Source of the DNA: Nostoc linckia z4
GTDB lineage: Bacteria > Cyanobacteriota > Cyanobacteriia > Cyanobacteriales > Nostocaceae
Assembly (NCBI RefSeq): GCF_002608075.1
Contig: NZ_LAHA01000011.1
Span: 124,001-188,000, forward strand
Direction: 5' to 3'
DNA: 64,000 bases
Positions 36,214 to 45,373 of this stretch are shown one piece after another (the first letter of the stretch is position 1; each line of letters begins with the position of its first letter). Under the pieces are notes generated by a model that saw nothing but the letters and a program-made list of their open reading frames with translations, was not told where the DNA came from and searched no databases. A program made the translations under genes and the position numbers.

Positions 36214-37617
36214 TCAATTGTATTTTACTCTTGCATCTACACCGTAGGAGCGGAGCATTTTCGTCACCCTTTCTGCTTCGGCGCGATCGCTAAATGCTCC
36301 AGCATTCACATAATCCCCCAAACTCGATTGCTCTGTCACAGCATGAGGTATATACTGTTGCACTTTACTTAAAGTATCATTACTGAATATTGGCACGATA
36401 ACTTTATAGCCATTGTTGCCAGCTAAGATGTTGCTGTGAGTTTCAGGTGATAAATAGCCATTAGTCACGGGTACTAAATAGCGATTAGTTTCAGTATAAT
36501 TGCTGGCATTTGCATTATTCAATCCTAATGCTTCCCAAGTTTGCCAATCTACATTTCCAGTGGAATTGAGTCCAAAAGATTGCTGGAATGCCATTACAGA
36601 GTTTCTGGTGTAATCGCTGAAATAGCCATCAGCATTGGCATTAAAAAAGCCCAGTTGCCATAAACGATTTTGCACTAATCTGACATTATCTGAGCGATCG
36701 CCAACCGTGAGATAATTTCTTGCTGGTTGTTGAGTAGCATATCCTCCAGCCAAGGCTCTACGTACTGCTACTAAAGCTTGGGTATTGGCTTGGCCGTTTA
36801 CAGGTAGTTTATAGTCTTGTTGGAATTTGGTAATGGCTTCTCTAGTAATTGGGCCACTAGTTCCAGTGGGATTAGCTTTAAAATAACCTAATTGTCGTAA
36901 ACCCTGTTGTAGTTCTCTGATTTGTTGAGTGGAAAAACTCGATTTAGCTGGAGCCTGAGAAGAACCTAGTAACGCTCTCCAAGTTTGGCCACCGACAATT
37001 CCAGTGGTAGATATCCCTGCATTACGCTGGAATGCAATCACAGCATCTTTAGTGATGCGCCCAAAATTTCCTGTAGGATTAGCATTAAAATAACCGCGCT
37101 GTTGGAGACGCTGTTGCAACTTGGTCACCGCTGCACCAGTGCTACCTTGAGAAAGGGTAGGATATTGATTTACTGCCGATGCTGAATTTCCATTAACATT
37201 CCTACTAGAAGCTTGACTCTGACACGCTCTTTGCAACGCTTTTTGAGTACTAGGGCCTATAAACCCAACCGCAGGTAATCTATTAGCTTGCTGAAATTTG
37301 ATGACAGCATTTTCAGTCAAAGTAGCAAACTTGCCCGTGACGGGCCCTTTAAAGTAGCCTAACTTTTTTAAACATCTTTGGCTATTAGCCACTTGGGAAC
37401 CGTTAGTGCCAATTTTCTGAAGTGCTAAAACTTCCCCGGCAACACTAAGAATTCCCATAGTCAACGCCACAGACAACAGATGCATTGCAGCAGAACTAGG
37501 TAAATTTTCCCAATTTAAAAATTTTAAAATAACTGGCAGACGAACAACCTTGATACTTTCGGATGCCTCAAAGGCTGAGGCTAGCTCACTTAAAGAGCCA
37601 TCTACCCCTACTTCCAC
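36214..37617 (-). CDS. Peptidoglycan-binding repeat protein with SPOR-like tail
   Basis: A 467-residue protein. It starts with GTG at 37617, a cytoplasmic segment and a membrane helix at about 43-64. Then come four to five PG_binding_1 repeats, recognised by LKKLGYFKGPVTGKF, LQQRGYFNANPTGNFG, LRQLGYFKANPTGTSG and LWQLGFFNANADGYFS, each with a later AVIxFQ(Q/R) helix. The last about 35 residues (GDYVNAGAFSDRAEAERV) look like a SPOR half-domain. It likely binds cell wall or denuded glycan. It is convergent with the Rad50-like gene. Confidence 0.82.
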   Translation of the reverse strand: MEVGVDGSLSELASAFEASESIKVVRLPVILKFLNWENLPSSAAMHLLSVALTMGILSVAGEVLALQKIGTNGSQVANSQRCLKKLGYFKGPVTGKFATLTENAVIKFQQANRLPAVGFIGPSTQKALQRACQSQASSRNVNGNSASAVNQYPTLSQGSTGAAVTKLQQRLQQRGYFNANPTGNFGRITKDAVIAFQRNAGISTTGIVGGQTWRALLGSSQAPAKSSFSTQQIRELQQGLRQLGYFKANPTGTSGPITREAITKFQQDYKLPVNGQANTQALVAVRRALAGGYATQQPARNYLTVGDRSDNVRLVQNRLWQLGFFNANADGYFSDYTRNSVMAFQQSFGLNSTGNVDWQTWEALGLNNANASNYTETNRYLVPVTNGYLSPETHSNILAGNNGYKVIVPIFSNDTLSKVQQYIPHAVTEQSSLGDYVNAGAFSDRAEAERVTKMLRSYGVDARVKYN

Positions 37618-37820
37618 TTGTTTTTCTCAAGTTATGACCATACAAAATTATACCATTATCTCTGTATAATATTTATTTTTTGTATGATTCTTTACAACTA
37701 ATTTGTATGGGGAGGTGAGGAGGCTGGGGAGGCTGGGGAGCTGGCGAAAAACTCATCTCCCCTCTGCCCCTGGAGCCTTTTGTGCCCCATGCCCAATGCC
37801 CCATGCCCAATGCCCAATAC
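37618..37820. repeat. Low-complexity heptamer tracts
   Basis: GGGGAGG-type units (about 37708-37742) and CCCATGCCCAATGCC-type heptamers (about 37783-37818) of the families seen elsewhere. No gene is seen. Confidence 0.55.
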
Positions 37821-38318
37821 TTATTGTCCATCTGTTTTTTCAGTATTACCTGCTTTCACCCAACCTTCTTGTCCGCTATCTTCTAAACGGATTTTTTGCC
37901 AAGCTTTATCTTCGCTTTCTTCCAAGACAATAATTTTCTGATTAAAACCAACGCCACCAATACGTTCGCCATCTTGATTGGGTTGTGCCCGCAAACTTAA
38001 GCCTTCAGCCCAAGTAACACGCCCTCGGTAAGCTCCTGATGGCAATGGTGTTGGGGATGGGGTAGCTTGGGGTGATTCAGTGGGGGTGGGTGTAGGGGTT
38101 GCGCCAGAAGGTGATTTAGTGGAGGTGGGTGTGGGGGTGGGGTCAGTTGCTTTTGGAGCTTGGGCTTTCACGGAGGGGCTATCATTGGAGAAAATCGGTT
38201 TGGCAGGGGGTATGCCGGTGCGATTCATGAAATAAAGTGCAACTGCAACACCGCCACCAACTAATACAGCGATCGCTAAGAAAATCCCAAGTATATACTT
38301 TAATAAGCCAGACAACAT
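37821..38318 (-). CDS. Membrane-anchored SH3-domain protein
   Basis: A 165-residue protein if started at ATG 38318 (MLSGLLKYILGIFLAIAVL...): a TM anchor at about 6-30, a low-complexity Pro/Thr/Ser linker (TPTPTSTKSPSG, TPTPTPTESPQ) and a bacterial SH3-type domain (GLSLRAQPNQDGERIGGVGF, then WQKIRLEDSGQEGWVKA). An upstream ATG at 38426 would add 36 residues, but these are encoded by the AAAATCC-type repeat and are unlikely to be native. It probably binds cell wall. Confidence 0.78.
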   Translation of the reverse strand: MLSGLLKYILGIFLAIAVLVGGGVAVALYFMNRTGIPPAKPIFSNDSPSVKAQAPKATDPTPTPTSTKSPSGATPTPTPTESPQATPSPTPLPSGAYRGRVTWAEGLSLRAQPNQDGERIGGVGFNQKIIVLEESEDKAWQKIRLEDSGQEGWVKAGNTEKTDGQ

Positions 38319-38348
38319 AATTAATACCTGATTATCAACGGGGCAATC

Positions 38349-38387
38349 AATTTTAGATTTTAGATTTTGGATTTTGGATTTTGGATT
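38349..38387. repeat. Heptamer TTTTAGA/TTTTGGA tract
   Basis: Five to six tandem heptamers lie just upstream of the SH3-protein start, of the same family as 1469-1540 and 48083-48152. Confidence 0.75.
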
Positions 38388-38534
38388 GTACACTGACCAC
38401 AAAGAAAGCAGTGTGGTCTGTTCCAATCGATTATTGTAACTGCCATTCTGTTATACCAATTTGCAAAATGAATGCAACAGATGGATTCATAGAACCCTTG
38501 GAAACATAGAAATTCCCAATCCAAAATCCGTCTT

Positions 38535-38600
38535 GAAAAGTTTAGATGCCTGCGGCAAGCCCCTTCGGGTCTACGCCGGAAGCCGACGCTCTAACTTTTC
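38535..38600. repeat. GC-rich palindromic mosaic
   Basis: AGATGCCTGCGGCAA and GTCTACGCCGGAAGCCGACGC recall the mosaic at about 536-560 and its relatives. It lies just outside the stop of the ycf46 gene. Confidence 0.6.
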
Positions 38601-38625
38601 GCAAAATTTAAAATCCAAAATTCCA

Positions 38626-40137
38626 TCAGCGTAGCTTACCGAAGCTATCGCTTAAAGGGCTGTGTTTCGATGCTAAACGCGCCCTCCCCGCCGCAGCCCA
38701 TTCTTGGAGTTGCTGAATTTGCTCTACGGCTGTTCGTGCTAAAGGAATAATTTGACTAGCAGCCTCTAAAATGTCGTCTTTGGTAAAATCGCGGTTCTGG
38801 CTAAATCCAATGTGCATCGCTTCAATTAAAGTTTGCTCGATTTCTGCCCCAGAAAAATCTGGTGTTTCATAAGCAAGCCTGTCGATGTCATAACTTTTTA
38901 AGTTGTGGGGGCGCAGTCGGGATAAATGAACGTTAAAAATTGCTTTTCTTTCTTCTTGGGTGGGTAAACCCACAAAGAAAATTTCATCAAATCGCCCTTT
39001 ACGCAGCATTTCTGGTGGTAGGGCTTGGATATCGTTGGCGGTGGCGACAACAAACACGGGTGAGGTTTTTTCAGCTAACCAGTTAATAAATGTGCCAAAC
39101 ACCCGGCTAGTTGTACCCGCATCACCTTTGCTACCAAGTCCGGAAAAAGCTTTGTCTATTTCATCAATCCATAAAATACAAGGGGCGAGGGCTTCGGCTA
39201 CTTGAATCATTTGGCGGGTGCGAGATTCGGATTCGCCCACCAAACCACCAAATAACCGCCCGACATCCAAACGTAGCAGGGGTAAATGCCAATGATGAGC
39301 GATCGCTTTTGCCGTTAACGATTTACCAGTTCCCTGAATACCCACCAACATTAAACCACGGGGGTGTGGTAATCCGTACTGCCTGGCCCGATCGCTAAAT
39401 GAGCCTCCCCGACGAATCAGCCAATCTTTCAAATTATCGAGTCCGCCGATATCAGAAATTTGCTCAGTGGCTGGGTAGAAGTCCAGGATTTGGGTTTGGC
39501 GGATAGTTTGGCGCTTTTCTTCCAAAACTAAATCCACGTCTTCTGGCTGCAATTCGCCGTGGCTAGCGATCGCTCTTGCCAAAACCCGCCGAATCCGTTC
39601 CATCGAAAGCCCTTGACAAGAGCGCACCAAGTCATCCAAAATTTTGCCAGAAAGCGAGTTACCAGTAGCTTGTAGTAAGCGTTCCACTTCGGTTTTAATT
39701 TCTGGGGCGCTGGGTAAGGGAAACTCGACAACTGTCAGCACTTCCGTTAAATCGTCAGGAATGGCGATGCGCGGGGACAGCAGTACAATATTTTTGGGTT
39801 GCGACTTGAGGAGTCGGGCGAGGTTGCGGAGTTTGCGAGCGATCGCTACATCTTCTAAAAACCGATGATAATCTCGTAAAATCAATACAGCTGGCGCTGA
39901 GGCTGGTAATTTTTCCACGAATTCCAAAGCTTGCAGTGGGTTACGCCGCCCAAACCCCGCATCATTCGGATTTCCCTGATAACCATCGACAAAATCCCAA
40001 GTATACACAGGCCGATTGCCTTGATTTGCTGCTTCTTCTCGGATAGCTGCTTCTACTCGTTCTTCTTCGTAGGTGGGAATATAAATCAAAGGGTAGCGGG
40101 CGCGTAGCAGTAGTTTAAACTCGTCACGGAAGTTCAT
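38626..40137 (-). CDS. ycf46: Ycf46-type AAA+ ATPase
   Basis: A 503-residue protein. The N-terminal FKLLLRARYPLIYIPTYEEERVE segment is the hallmark of Ycf46, also encoded in red algal plastids. Residues about 220-480 form an AAA+ module: Walker A GIQGTGKSLTAKAIA, Walker B CILWIDEIDKA, sensor VVATANDIQALPPEMLRKGRFDE with arginine finger. A role in CO2 use or photosynthetic acclimation has been suggested for the family, but no substrate is established. It is divergent from the HEAT-protein gene at 40202. Confidence 0.92.
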   Translation of the reverse strand: MNFRDEFKLLLRARYPLIYIPTYEEERVEAAIREEAANQGNRPVYTWDFVDGYQGNPNDAGFGRRNPLQALEFVEKLPASAPAVLILRDYHRFLEDVAIARKLRNLARLLKSQPKNIVLLSPRIAIPDDLTEVLTVVEFPLPSAPEIKTEVERLLQATGNSLSGKILDDLVRSCQGLSMERIRRVLARAIASHGELQPEDVDLVLEEKRQTIRQTQILDFYPATEQISDIGGLDNLKDWLIRRGGSFSDRARQYGLPHPRGLMLVGIQGTGKSLTAKAIAHHWHLPLLRLDVGRLFGGLVGESESRTRQMIQVAEALAPCILWIDEIDKAFSGLGSKGDAGTTSRVFGTFINWLAEKTSPVFVVATANDIQALPPEMLRKGRFDEIFFVGLPTQEERKAIFNVHLSRLRPHNLKSYDIDRLAYETPDFSGAEIEQTLIEAMHIGFSQNRDFTKDDILEAASQIIPLARTAVEQIQQLQEWAAAGRARLASKHSPLSDSFGKLR

Positions 40138-40201
40138 ATTTAGCTGTTATTGGTTAGTTTATCTTGAACGCAATGTACAACTTTCTTGGTTCAGAAAGCC
40201 A

Positions 40202-40900
40202 ATGAGTAACCAGCAAGAACAATACAATATTGATTTTCTCGTTCAGCAACTACGCACAAGTCAAGATAATGCTGTTCTCAAACAGACTGCTAAACATTTG
40301 GCGTTTCTTGGTGCTAATAACCCGGATGTCATAGCTGCCTTGATTCATGTAATACGCACTACAATTGATGAACCAACACGCTGGACAGTAATTCAAAGTT
40401 TGAGCGAAATTGGTACTGATAATAATGATGTTATCCAAGCTTTGATTGAGCAACTTAACACTGCTCGTATACCTACCCGCAGGATAGCAGCTCAGAATTT
40501 GGCAAAAATTGCTGTTGGTAATCAATATGCAATTACTAGTCTAATAAGTTTGGCACAAATAACTGAAGAAGAACATACTCGCCAGTATATTGCTCATAGT
40601 TTAGGACTTATTGCAAAAGGTAATAAAGAGGCTATTAATGCTCTAATTGATTTAATATATAAAAGTTCCGATGAATATACTCACTACTTATGCGTTGATG
40701 CTTTTACAAAACTTGGTAAGTGGAATAAAGAGATAATTGACGCTTTAATTCATATAGATAAAACAGCAGAATTTAACACTCGTTTGAAACTATTGGAGAC
40801 GTTAAAAGTAAGGGCAATAAATATAAATGGTTATACTTCGTATTCTTCATTTCGTCCATTATTAGAACAAATGAAAGAAGAAATTAACCAACCTGAATAA
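40202..40900 (+). CDS. HEAT-repeat protein
   Basis: A 232-residue all-helical protein with about six HEAT repeats of 35-37 residues: NNPDVIAALIHVIRTT, NNDVIQALIEQLNTA, NQYAITSLISLAQIT, NKEAINALIDLIYKS, NKEIIDALIHIDKTA. The (G)NxxxIxALIxLI pattern is common in cyanobacterial scaffolding proteins. No catalytic domain is present, so it probably acts as a binding partner. It converges with the SMI1/KNR4 gene at 40971. Confidence 0.8.
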   Translation: MSNQQEQYNIDFLVQQLRTSQDNAVLKQTAKHLAFLGANNPDVIAALIHVIRTTIDEPTRWTVIQSLSEIGTDNNDVIQALIEQLNTARIPTRRIAAQNLAKIAVGNQYAITSLISLAQITEEEHTRQYIAHSLGLIAKGNKEAINALIDLIYKSSDEYTHYLCVDAFTKLGKWNKEIIDALIHIDKTAEFNTRLKLLETLKVRAININGYTSYSSFRPLLEQMKEEINQPE

Positions 40901-40970
40901 TAGGTCTGACTTTTCACGATCTTTAGAAAACCTCTTTTATTGTGGTTTGGGGGGTTGGGTTTCGTGTAGT

Positions 40971-41558
40971 TTATGGTAAAAATTCTGGATCGTTTAATAT
41001 TTCCTCCATCATTTGACCAAAAGATGGATATCTTGTTGCGTCTCCATATTTAGAATCATAATACCAAGCTTCCCACTCACCATCACTTGTAATAACTTGA
41101 GGATTAAGTAAAAAAATCATCTGATAGTCTTCAGTACTAATTTCTAGACACGTTTGTAGATGTTCTACACGACTATAAGATTGTTCATCACCGTAAAGAA
41201 AGTATTCTTCATCTGGTACTGGTTCCAAATCCTGGTGCAGTTCTATCAAATCATCTATATAGATTTCTTTGCCTATAATATACCACTCAATTTCATCAAC
41301 TGAATAAAATCTGATGCCATACTTTGAAGTAGAATGCAACCCATTAGAAACTTTGAGAAAATCTCTGTAAGAAGGCGGCAAAGTTACACTTAATCTAGCT
41401 TCGGTAGCATAAATTTCTTCTTCATTTGCACCTGTATAGCCTAGAGATCCAGATTCAATAACTTCTGAAGGCAACTCTTCCTGCTCATACTCTTCGAGCG
41501 CTTCTATTCGCTGACGGCTCCATTCTCTAATACGACTTTCCCAGTCAAAAGTCTTCAT
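40971..41558 (-). CDS. SMI1/KNR4 (SUKH) family protein
   Basis: A 195-residue acidic protein. The SUKH core is visible: TGANEEEIYATEARLSVTLPPSYRDFLKVSNGL, then IRFYSVDEIEWYI and a C-terminal WEAWYYDSKYGDATRYPSFGQMMEEIL. SUKH proteins often serve as immunity proteins for contact-dependent or polymorphic toxins. No toxin gene is adjacent. It may be an orphan immunity gene or serve a cellular role. Confidence 0.85.
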   Translation of the reverse strand: MKTFDWESRIREWSRQRIEALEEYEQEELPSEVIESGSLGYTGANEEEIYATEARLSVTLPPSYRDFLKVSNGLHSTSKYGIRFYSVDEIEWYIIGKEIYIDDLIELHQDLEPVPDEEYFLYGDEQSYSRVEHLQTCLEISTEDYQMIFLLNPQVITSDGEWEAWYYDSKYGDATRYPSFGQMMEEILNDPEFLP

Positions 41559-41732
41559 TATAAAATCTTTTTATTAAAAGTTAATTAATCAGTAGTTTAA
41601 CAAAACAAGTTTTAATAGTATGAACTGATAAATTTTGAATTTAAAGGAAGTATTTAATAAAATACAAAACAATAAGCCTGTATGGACAGGCTTAGTTCGT
41701 GTAGCCGCATTCAGTCTGACAGAATTATCAAA

Positions 41733-42254
41733 TTACTGTCCTGGAAGTTGCTTTTTCAGTGCTTCCAAACCAGCCCAGCGGTTGTCAACTGGCTTTTCAA
41801 TTGACTTTTGGGAACTATCAGCATTAATTGGAGCAATACCTAGACAATTGCGATCGCACAGTTGGCGCTGAGGTATTGCTAGGCACATCTGCTCGTACAG
41901 CCATTCACTAGGATAGAAATAACCATCTGGTGGTAAACTTTCTACCAAATCTTCCATAGCTACTTCCCTTTCTAAAGGCAAGTCTTTTAGTTGATTGGCG
42001 GTTTCATCTAACCAGATGATTTCTTTTGTATCAATCCCCAAGCGTTGATTATATTGCTGCAAACAGCGGTTGCAGGTACAAGTAATAATTGCTTCTGCCT
42101 GAGCCGACACTTCCAGATAATTTCCATGATGCTGCACGCGCACACGGCCGCGAACTGGTGTCAAAGTTTCCAAACCAGGCAGAAATTCCTTAACTTGAAC
42201 TTCCTCTGTCCGCTCCGATGCTCTAGTTAGCTGCGGAATATAAATTGCGTCCAT
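41733..42254 (-). CDS. DUF177/YceD family protein (23S rRNA accumulation)
   Basis: A 173-residue protein with the DUF177 pattern: a beta-rich start (VRGRVRVQHHGNYLEVSAQAEAIITCTCNRCLQQY), a CNRC motif, then LPLEREVAMEDLVESLPPDGYFYPSEWLYEQM and a second LCDRNCLG cysteine pair that may bind metal. In E. coli YceD promotes 23S rRNA accumulation; in plants the homologue is needed for 23S rRNA processing. A heptamer-containing gap separates it from khpB upstream on the same strand. Confidence 0.88.
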   Translation of the reverse strand: MDAIYIPQLTRASERTEEVQVKEFLPGLETLTPVRGRVRVQHHGNYLEVSAQAEAIITCTCNRCLQQYNQRLGIDTKEIIWLDETANQLKDLPLEREVAMEDLVESLPPDGYFYPSEWLYEQMCLAIPQRQLCDRNCLGIAPINADSSQKSIEKPVDNRWAGLEALKKQLPGQ

Positions 42255-42377
42255 AGGATTTGTGAGACATCCTCACGAAAATTTATCTTGATTATCAGCA
42301 ATTCTTTGACTGATAATACATTTTTTATTTTATCTCTTAGGGATAATAGAAATTTTGAAATTACTATAGTTACGAGT

Positions 42378-42428
42378 TTTAAATTAACTCCTAACTCCTA
42401 ACTCCTAACTCCCAACTCCCAACTCCTA
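42378..42428. repeat. (AACTCCT)n heptamer repeat
   Basis: About six tandem AACTCCT/AACTCCC units lie directly downstream of the khpB stop. They are the inverse of the (GTTAGGA)n tract at 26855-26905. Confidence 0.75.
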
Positions 42429-42430
42429 AT

Positions 42431-42946
42431 TTACTCCAACGCCGCCGGACGCACGACCAAATGACGATGTGGTTCTTTTCCCCGACTGAAGGTTTCCAAA
42501 TCTCCAAAGTCTTTTAAGAAAGTATGGACTTGACGGCGTTCCGCAGAACTGAGGGATTTAATTTCCACTTCTCTACCAGAAAAGCGCACTTCATCAGCTG
42601 CTGCTTCTGCTAATGCGCGAATTTCGGCTTGTCTTTTAATGCGGTAGCCATTCAACTCAATGGTGTAGGAAGCTTGTCCTTCATGGGATTGGCTCAAGTT
42701 GAGAACGGAGTTTGCCAGATACTGAATGGCATCAAGCACAGAACCATCAGTACCAATTAACACTTGGATTTGTTCTGGTGTCAAATTGGTTTCATCAATT
42801 GTTAACCAGTAGTTATCTGATTCTAGAGAATCGTCATCTTGAGGTTGGGCAGTTTCTAAACTAGTGTGAATCTCAGTAGATATCCCACTGAGTTCCAGCA
42901 GTGTTTTTAACCACTGCTGACCTCGCTGTATGGGAATATTGCTCAT
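42431..42946 (-). CDS. khpB: R3H-domain RNA-binding protein KhpB/Jag
   Basis: A 171-residue protein with a KH-like middle ([25 protein letters not shown], GxxG-type loop GTDG) and a C-terminal R3H domain ([15 protein letters not shown] ... [15 protein letters not shown] ... [13 protein letters not shown]). It lacks a clear N-terminal Jag domain. Jag/KhpB is conserved next to yidC and binds RNA. Its ATG overlaps the yidC stop by four bases (ATGA), so translation is coupled. Confidence 0.9.
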   Translation of the reverse strand: MSNIPIQRGQQWLKTLLELSGISTEIHTSLETAQPQDDDSLESDNYWLTIDETNLTPEQIQVLIGTDGSVLDAIQYLANSVLNLSQSHEGQASYTIELNGYRIKRQAEIRALAEAAADEVRFSGREVEIKSLSSAERRQVHTFLKDFGDLETFSRGKEPHRHLVVRPAALE

Positions 42947-44187
42947 GAACCCCCTGTAGCCTTTTTCTTAGAACTTTTCGGCTCAGTTTTTTTAGAACTT
43001 GCTGGCTCAGTTTTTTTGGAACTTGTCGCTTCAGTTTTCTTGGAACTTGTCGCCTCAGTTTTCTTGGAACTTGTAGGCTCAAATGGCAATACTTTTTGTT
43101 CTTTGGCTGCTTCTTTATCTTGAGCGTCTACGATTTTTTGCAGTTCTTCTGGTAATGGTTCGCGGGAAAGAATGTAGGTTTGCAGTGTCTGGAAAATATT
43201 ACCAATCACCATATACATCAATACCCCAGCTGGTAGGGGGAAGAACAAAAACATCCCAGAAAAAATGACTGGGGTAATTTTGTTAACTGTATCTTGGTTG
43301 GGATTGCCACCGCTGGAATTTTGCCCAGAAAGCATTTGGCTAACATAAAGACTGATGCCAAAGAAGACAATCATGGCAACAATATCCCAGTGGATTGTGC
43401 CATCTGGATCTTGTGCGCCAACTCTGCCTAAGGCATCAATAAATAAAAAGCCTTTATCAGCTGCTAGTCCAGGAATTGTTCCTTGAATAGTCACTTCTCC
43501 AGGCTGTAAGGCTTCTAAATTACCTTGGGTGTCAATTTTAACCTTATCTTCTCCTTTGGTGATTTTCCATTCAGGAATTAGCTTAGTATCTGGGTGTTCT
43601 GCTAAAAGTACCTGAAATGGTTTGCCCTCAAGGGTTTGATATTGTATTTTGGTTTGTTCTCCCACCGCTAGTTTATTACCACTAGGAAGGATTGCAGTGA
43701 CCTTAACGTGTTCCCCATCAGCAATGTAGATATTTTGAGGAGGAGTGGCAAAGGCTTGCGGTTGAATTTGTTCGATTTGCTCTGCGGGAAAGATTTGCAA
43801 GTTAACGCTGTAGTTCACACCGGCAAAAGGCGAACCCCGCAAAGTGGCGAACAGCGCTAATAAAACGGGCATTTGTATCAGCAAGGGAAAACAGCCCGCC
43901 AAAGGATTGCCAAATTCTTTTTGGACATTGACCATTTCTTCCTGCTGCTTTTGCGGATCGTCTTTAAAGCGCTCTTTGATTTCTGCCATCCGCTTTTGCA
44001 TCAGAGGTTGTACAATTCGCATTTTCCGCATATTGCGAATTGAGCCAGCACTCAGGGGATAGAGCGCAAAGCGGACTATCAGTGTCAAAGCAACGATCGC
44101 CAATCCATAGCTCGGAAAAATCCCATAGAAAAAATCTATGATTGGCAGCATCACGTTGTTCGAGAGAAAGCCGATACCAAAATCCAT
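42943..44187 (-). CDS. yidC: Membrane protein insertase YidC with an Ig-like insertion and Lys-rich tail
   Basis: A 414-residue protein. TM helices at about 20-45 and 95-115 bracket the conserved [20 protein letters not shown] hairpin and the [23 protein letters not shown] core; TMs at about 270-295 and 310-340 follow. Between TM2 and TM3 residues about 130-260 form a beta-rich insertion containing [20 protein letters not shown], resembling a bacterial Ig-like (BIG2) fold. The C-terminus (about 367-414) is a tail of [14 protein letters not shown] repeats, strongly basic and probably ribosome-binding. It inserts thylakoid and plasma membrane proteins. Confidence 0.92.
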   Translation of the reverse strand: MDFGIGFLSNNVMLPIIDFFYGIFPSYGLAIVALTLIVRFALYPLSAGSIRNMRKMRIVQPLMQKRMAEIKERFKDDPQKQQEEMVNVQKEFGNPLAGCFPLLIQMPVLLALFATLRGSPFAGVNYSVNLQIFPAEQIEQIQPQAFATPPQNIYIADGEHVKVTAILPSGNKLAVGEQTKIQYQTLEGKPFQVLLAEHPDTKLIPEWKITKGEDKVKIDTQGNLEALQPGEVTIQGTIPGLAADKGFLFIDALGRVGAQDPDGTIHWDIVAMIVFFGISLYVSQMLSGQNSSGGNPNQDTVNKITPVIFSGMFLFFPLPAGVLMYMVIGNIFQTLQTYILSREPLPEELQKIVDAQDKEAAKEQKVLPFEPTSSKKTEATSSKKTEATSSKKTEPASSKKTEPKSSKKKATGGS

Positions 44188-44408
44188 TATTCTGAATTTA
44201 ACCTGAGTTACTGTAAACTGACTGAATCTAATTTATCTAAATCATGATTGATGTGCGACTGTCCTTTGCTACGGATAGCCGCACAATTTTTTTTGGGCAT
44301 TGGGCATTGGGCATTGGGCATTGTGCATTGGGCACAAGAGGCAGAGGAGAAAAAACTTGTACAACAACTCTCCCCTGCTTCCCATCTCCCCATCTCCCCA
44401 TCTCCCCA
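44188..44408. repeat. Heptamer and dodecamer tracts
   Basis: GGGCATT units repeat about six times at 44294-44332 and CTCCCCAT units about four times at 44384-44408. Overlapping open frames across this stretch are repeat-derived. The tracts lie between yidC and the PH-domain gene of the same operon-like cluster. Confidence 0.75.
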
Positions 44409-44801
44409 TTACTGGTTAGCAGCAGCGCTATACTGGGGGTTTTTCGCAGCAATTTTTTCGTTAATGTAGTCATAAACTTCCCGGAAATTGGGAATAGCAC
44501 GCAATTCCAGACGACTGCCGTTTTTCAGGGTTAGCACCATATCTCCCCAAAGACCTATGCCTCGTGGGACTTTGACAACTTTGACAATTTCTGAGTAAAT
44601 TACGTCAGTGCGATCGCGTCCTTGCCAACCTCCTGTTACAGTAACTCGGCGATCGGTGATGCGGAAGCGCAGCCATAATGCTCTGACAATTGCCCCCACT
44701 GTCAAGGGTATACCAACAACGGTTAGCCCAATTAGCAGGTTTATAATTAAGTCCCCAACGTGGGGGCCGCCTTCATAATAAACTTCTTCACGAATGCCCA
44801 T
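44409..44801 (-). CDS. PH-domain (bPH2-like) membrane protein
   Basis: A 130-residue protein with one hydrophobic hairpin at about 16-45 and a PH-like domain (RFRITDRRVTVTGGWQGRDRTDVIYSEIVKVVKV, then GDMVLTLKNGSRLELRAIPNFREVYDYI). Its ATG overlaps the end of rnpA by 14 nt. It sits at the place usually held by a small gene between rnpA and yidC in cyanobacteria. Its function is unknown; a structural role at the membrane is plausible. Confidence 0.85.
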   Translation of the reverse strand: MGIREEVYYEGGPHVGDLIINLLIGLTVVGIPLTVGAIVRALWLRFRITDRRVTVTGGWQGRDRTDVIYSEIVKVVKVPRGIGLWGDMVLTLKNGSRLELRAIPNFREVYDYINEKIAAKNPQYSAAANQ

Positions 44802-45210
44802 CGAACACCTCGGCTTGTGCCAACAACTGCTTTAATTCTTGCAGAAATTGTGGGCTTACGCACTGAGATTGTGCTGCCGTAGGTTTGACAACCACTACCA
44901 GCCGCCATCCTAGTGATAATTTTGGCAGTAAGTCATACAAAGCAGCAGTTATTTGCCGTTTTATCCGGTTGCGAACCACTGCTCTTTTGCTGACTTTTGT
45001 GCTAATGGAAATGCCAATTTTTGTGCTGCTAAGATGTCTTGAGTTGGTTGGTTGTGTCTTCTCAGTGGCAGCGTTCACAGAAGGATTTATTGAATGTAAA
45101 GGTTTTAAGGCTCTCAATGTTAAATAAGAGCCATGACGCCGAATTCCTTCCCGAAAAACTGCCTGGAAATCTTTTCGGGATTTTAGCCGATTTGCTTTGG
45201 GCAAAGCCAC
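44788..45210 (-). CDS. rnpA: Ribonuclease P protein component
   Basis: A 140-residue basic protein assisting the RNA subunit in 5' maturation of tRNA. The N-terminal LPKANRLKSRKDFQAVFREGIR and the central signature VSKRAVVRNRIKRQITAA are intact. It starts with GTG at 45210, 28 nt after rpmH, and the 3' end overlaps the PH-domain gene. A less conserved Ser/Asn-rich insertion (about 38-65) precedes the RNR motif. Confidence 0.95.
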   Translation of the reverse strand: MALPKANRLKSRKDFQAVFREGIRRHGSYLTLRALKPLHSINPSVNAATEKTQPTNSRHLSSTKIGISISTKVSKRAVVRNRIKRQITAALYDLLPKLSLGWRLVVVVKPTAAQSQCVSPQFLQELKQLLAQAEVFDGHS

Positions 45211-45238
45211 AGTTACCTTTTAGCTTGATATATGTGCC

Positions 45239-45373
45239 CTAAACGCTCAGACGGTAACGTCCTTTTTTTCTTCTAGCTTTGATTACATTTCTGCCATCTG
45301 GTGTCCGCATCCGAGCGCGAAAACCAGAGGTTCTTTTTCTTTTACGGCTAGTGCCGCCTAGTGTTCTTTGCAT
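45239..45373 (-). CDS. rpmH: 50S ribosomal protein L34
   Basis: A 44-residue protein, [20 protein letters not shown] then [20 protein letters not shown] and RLSV: the canonical L34. The ATG at 45373 is preceded by AGGAGG at good spacing. It heads the conserved cluster rpmH-rnpA-PH-yidC-khpB. Confidence 0.97.
   Translation of the reverse strand: MQRTLGGTSRKRKRTSGFRARMRTPDGRNVIKARRKKGRYRLSV

Noticed and set aside
41635-41871. Plus-strand ORF antisense to the DUF177 gene
   Set aside because: It overlaps a well supported gene and lacks any domain.
44237-44534. Overlapping ORFs on both strands near 44.3 kb
   Set aside because: They are built of GGGCATT and CTCCCCAT repeats and overlap the PH-domain gene.
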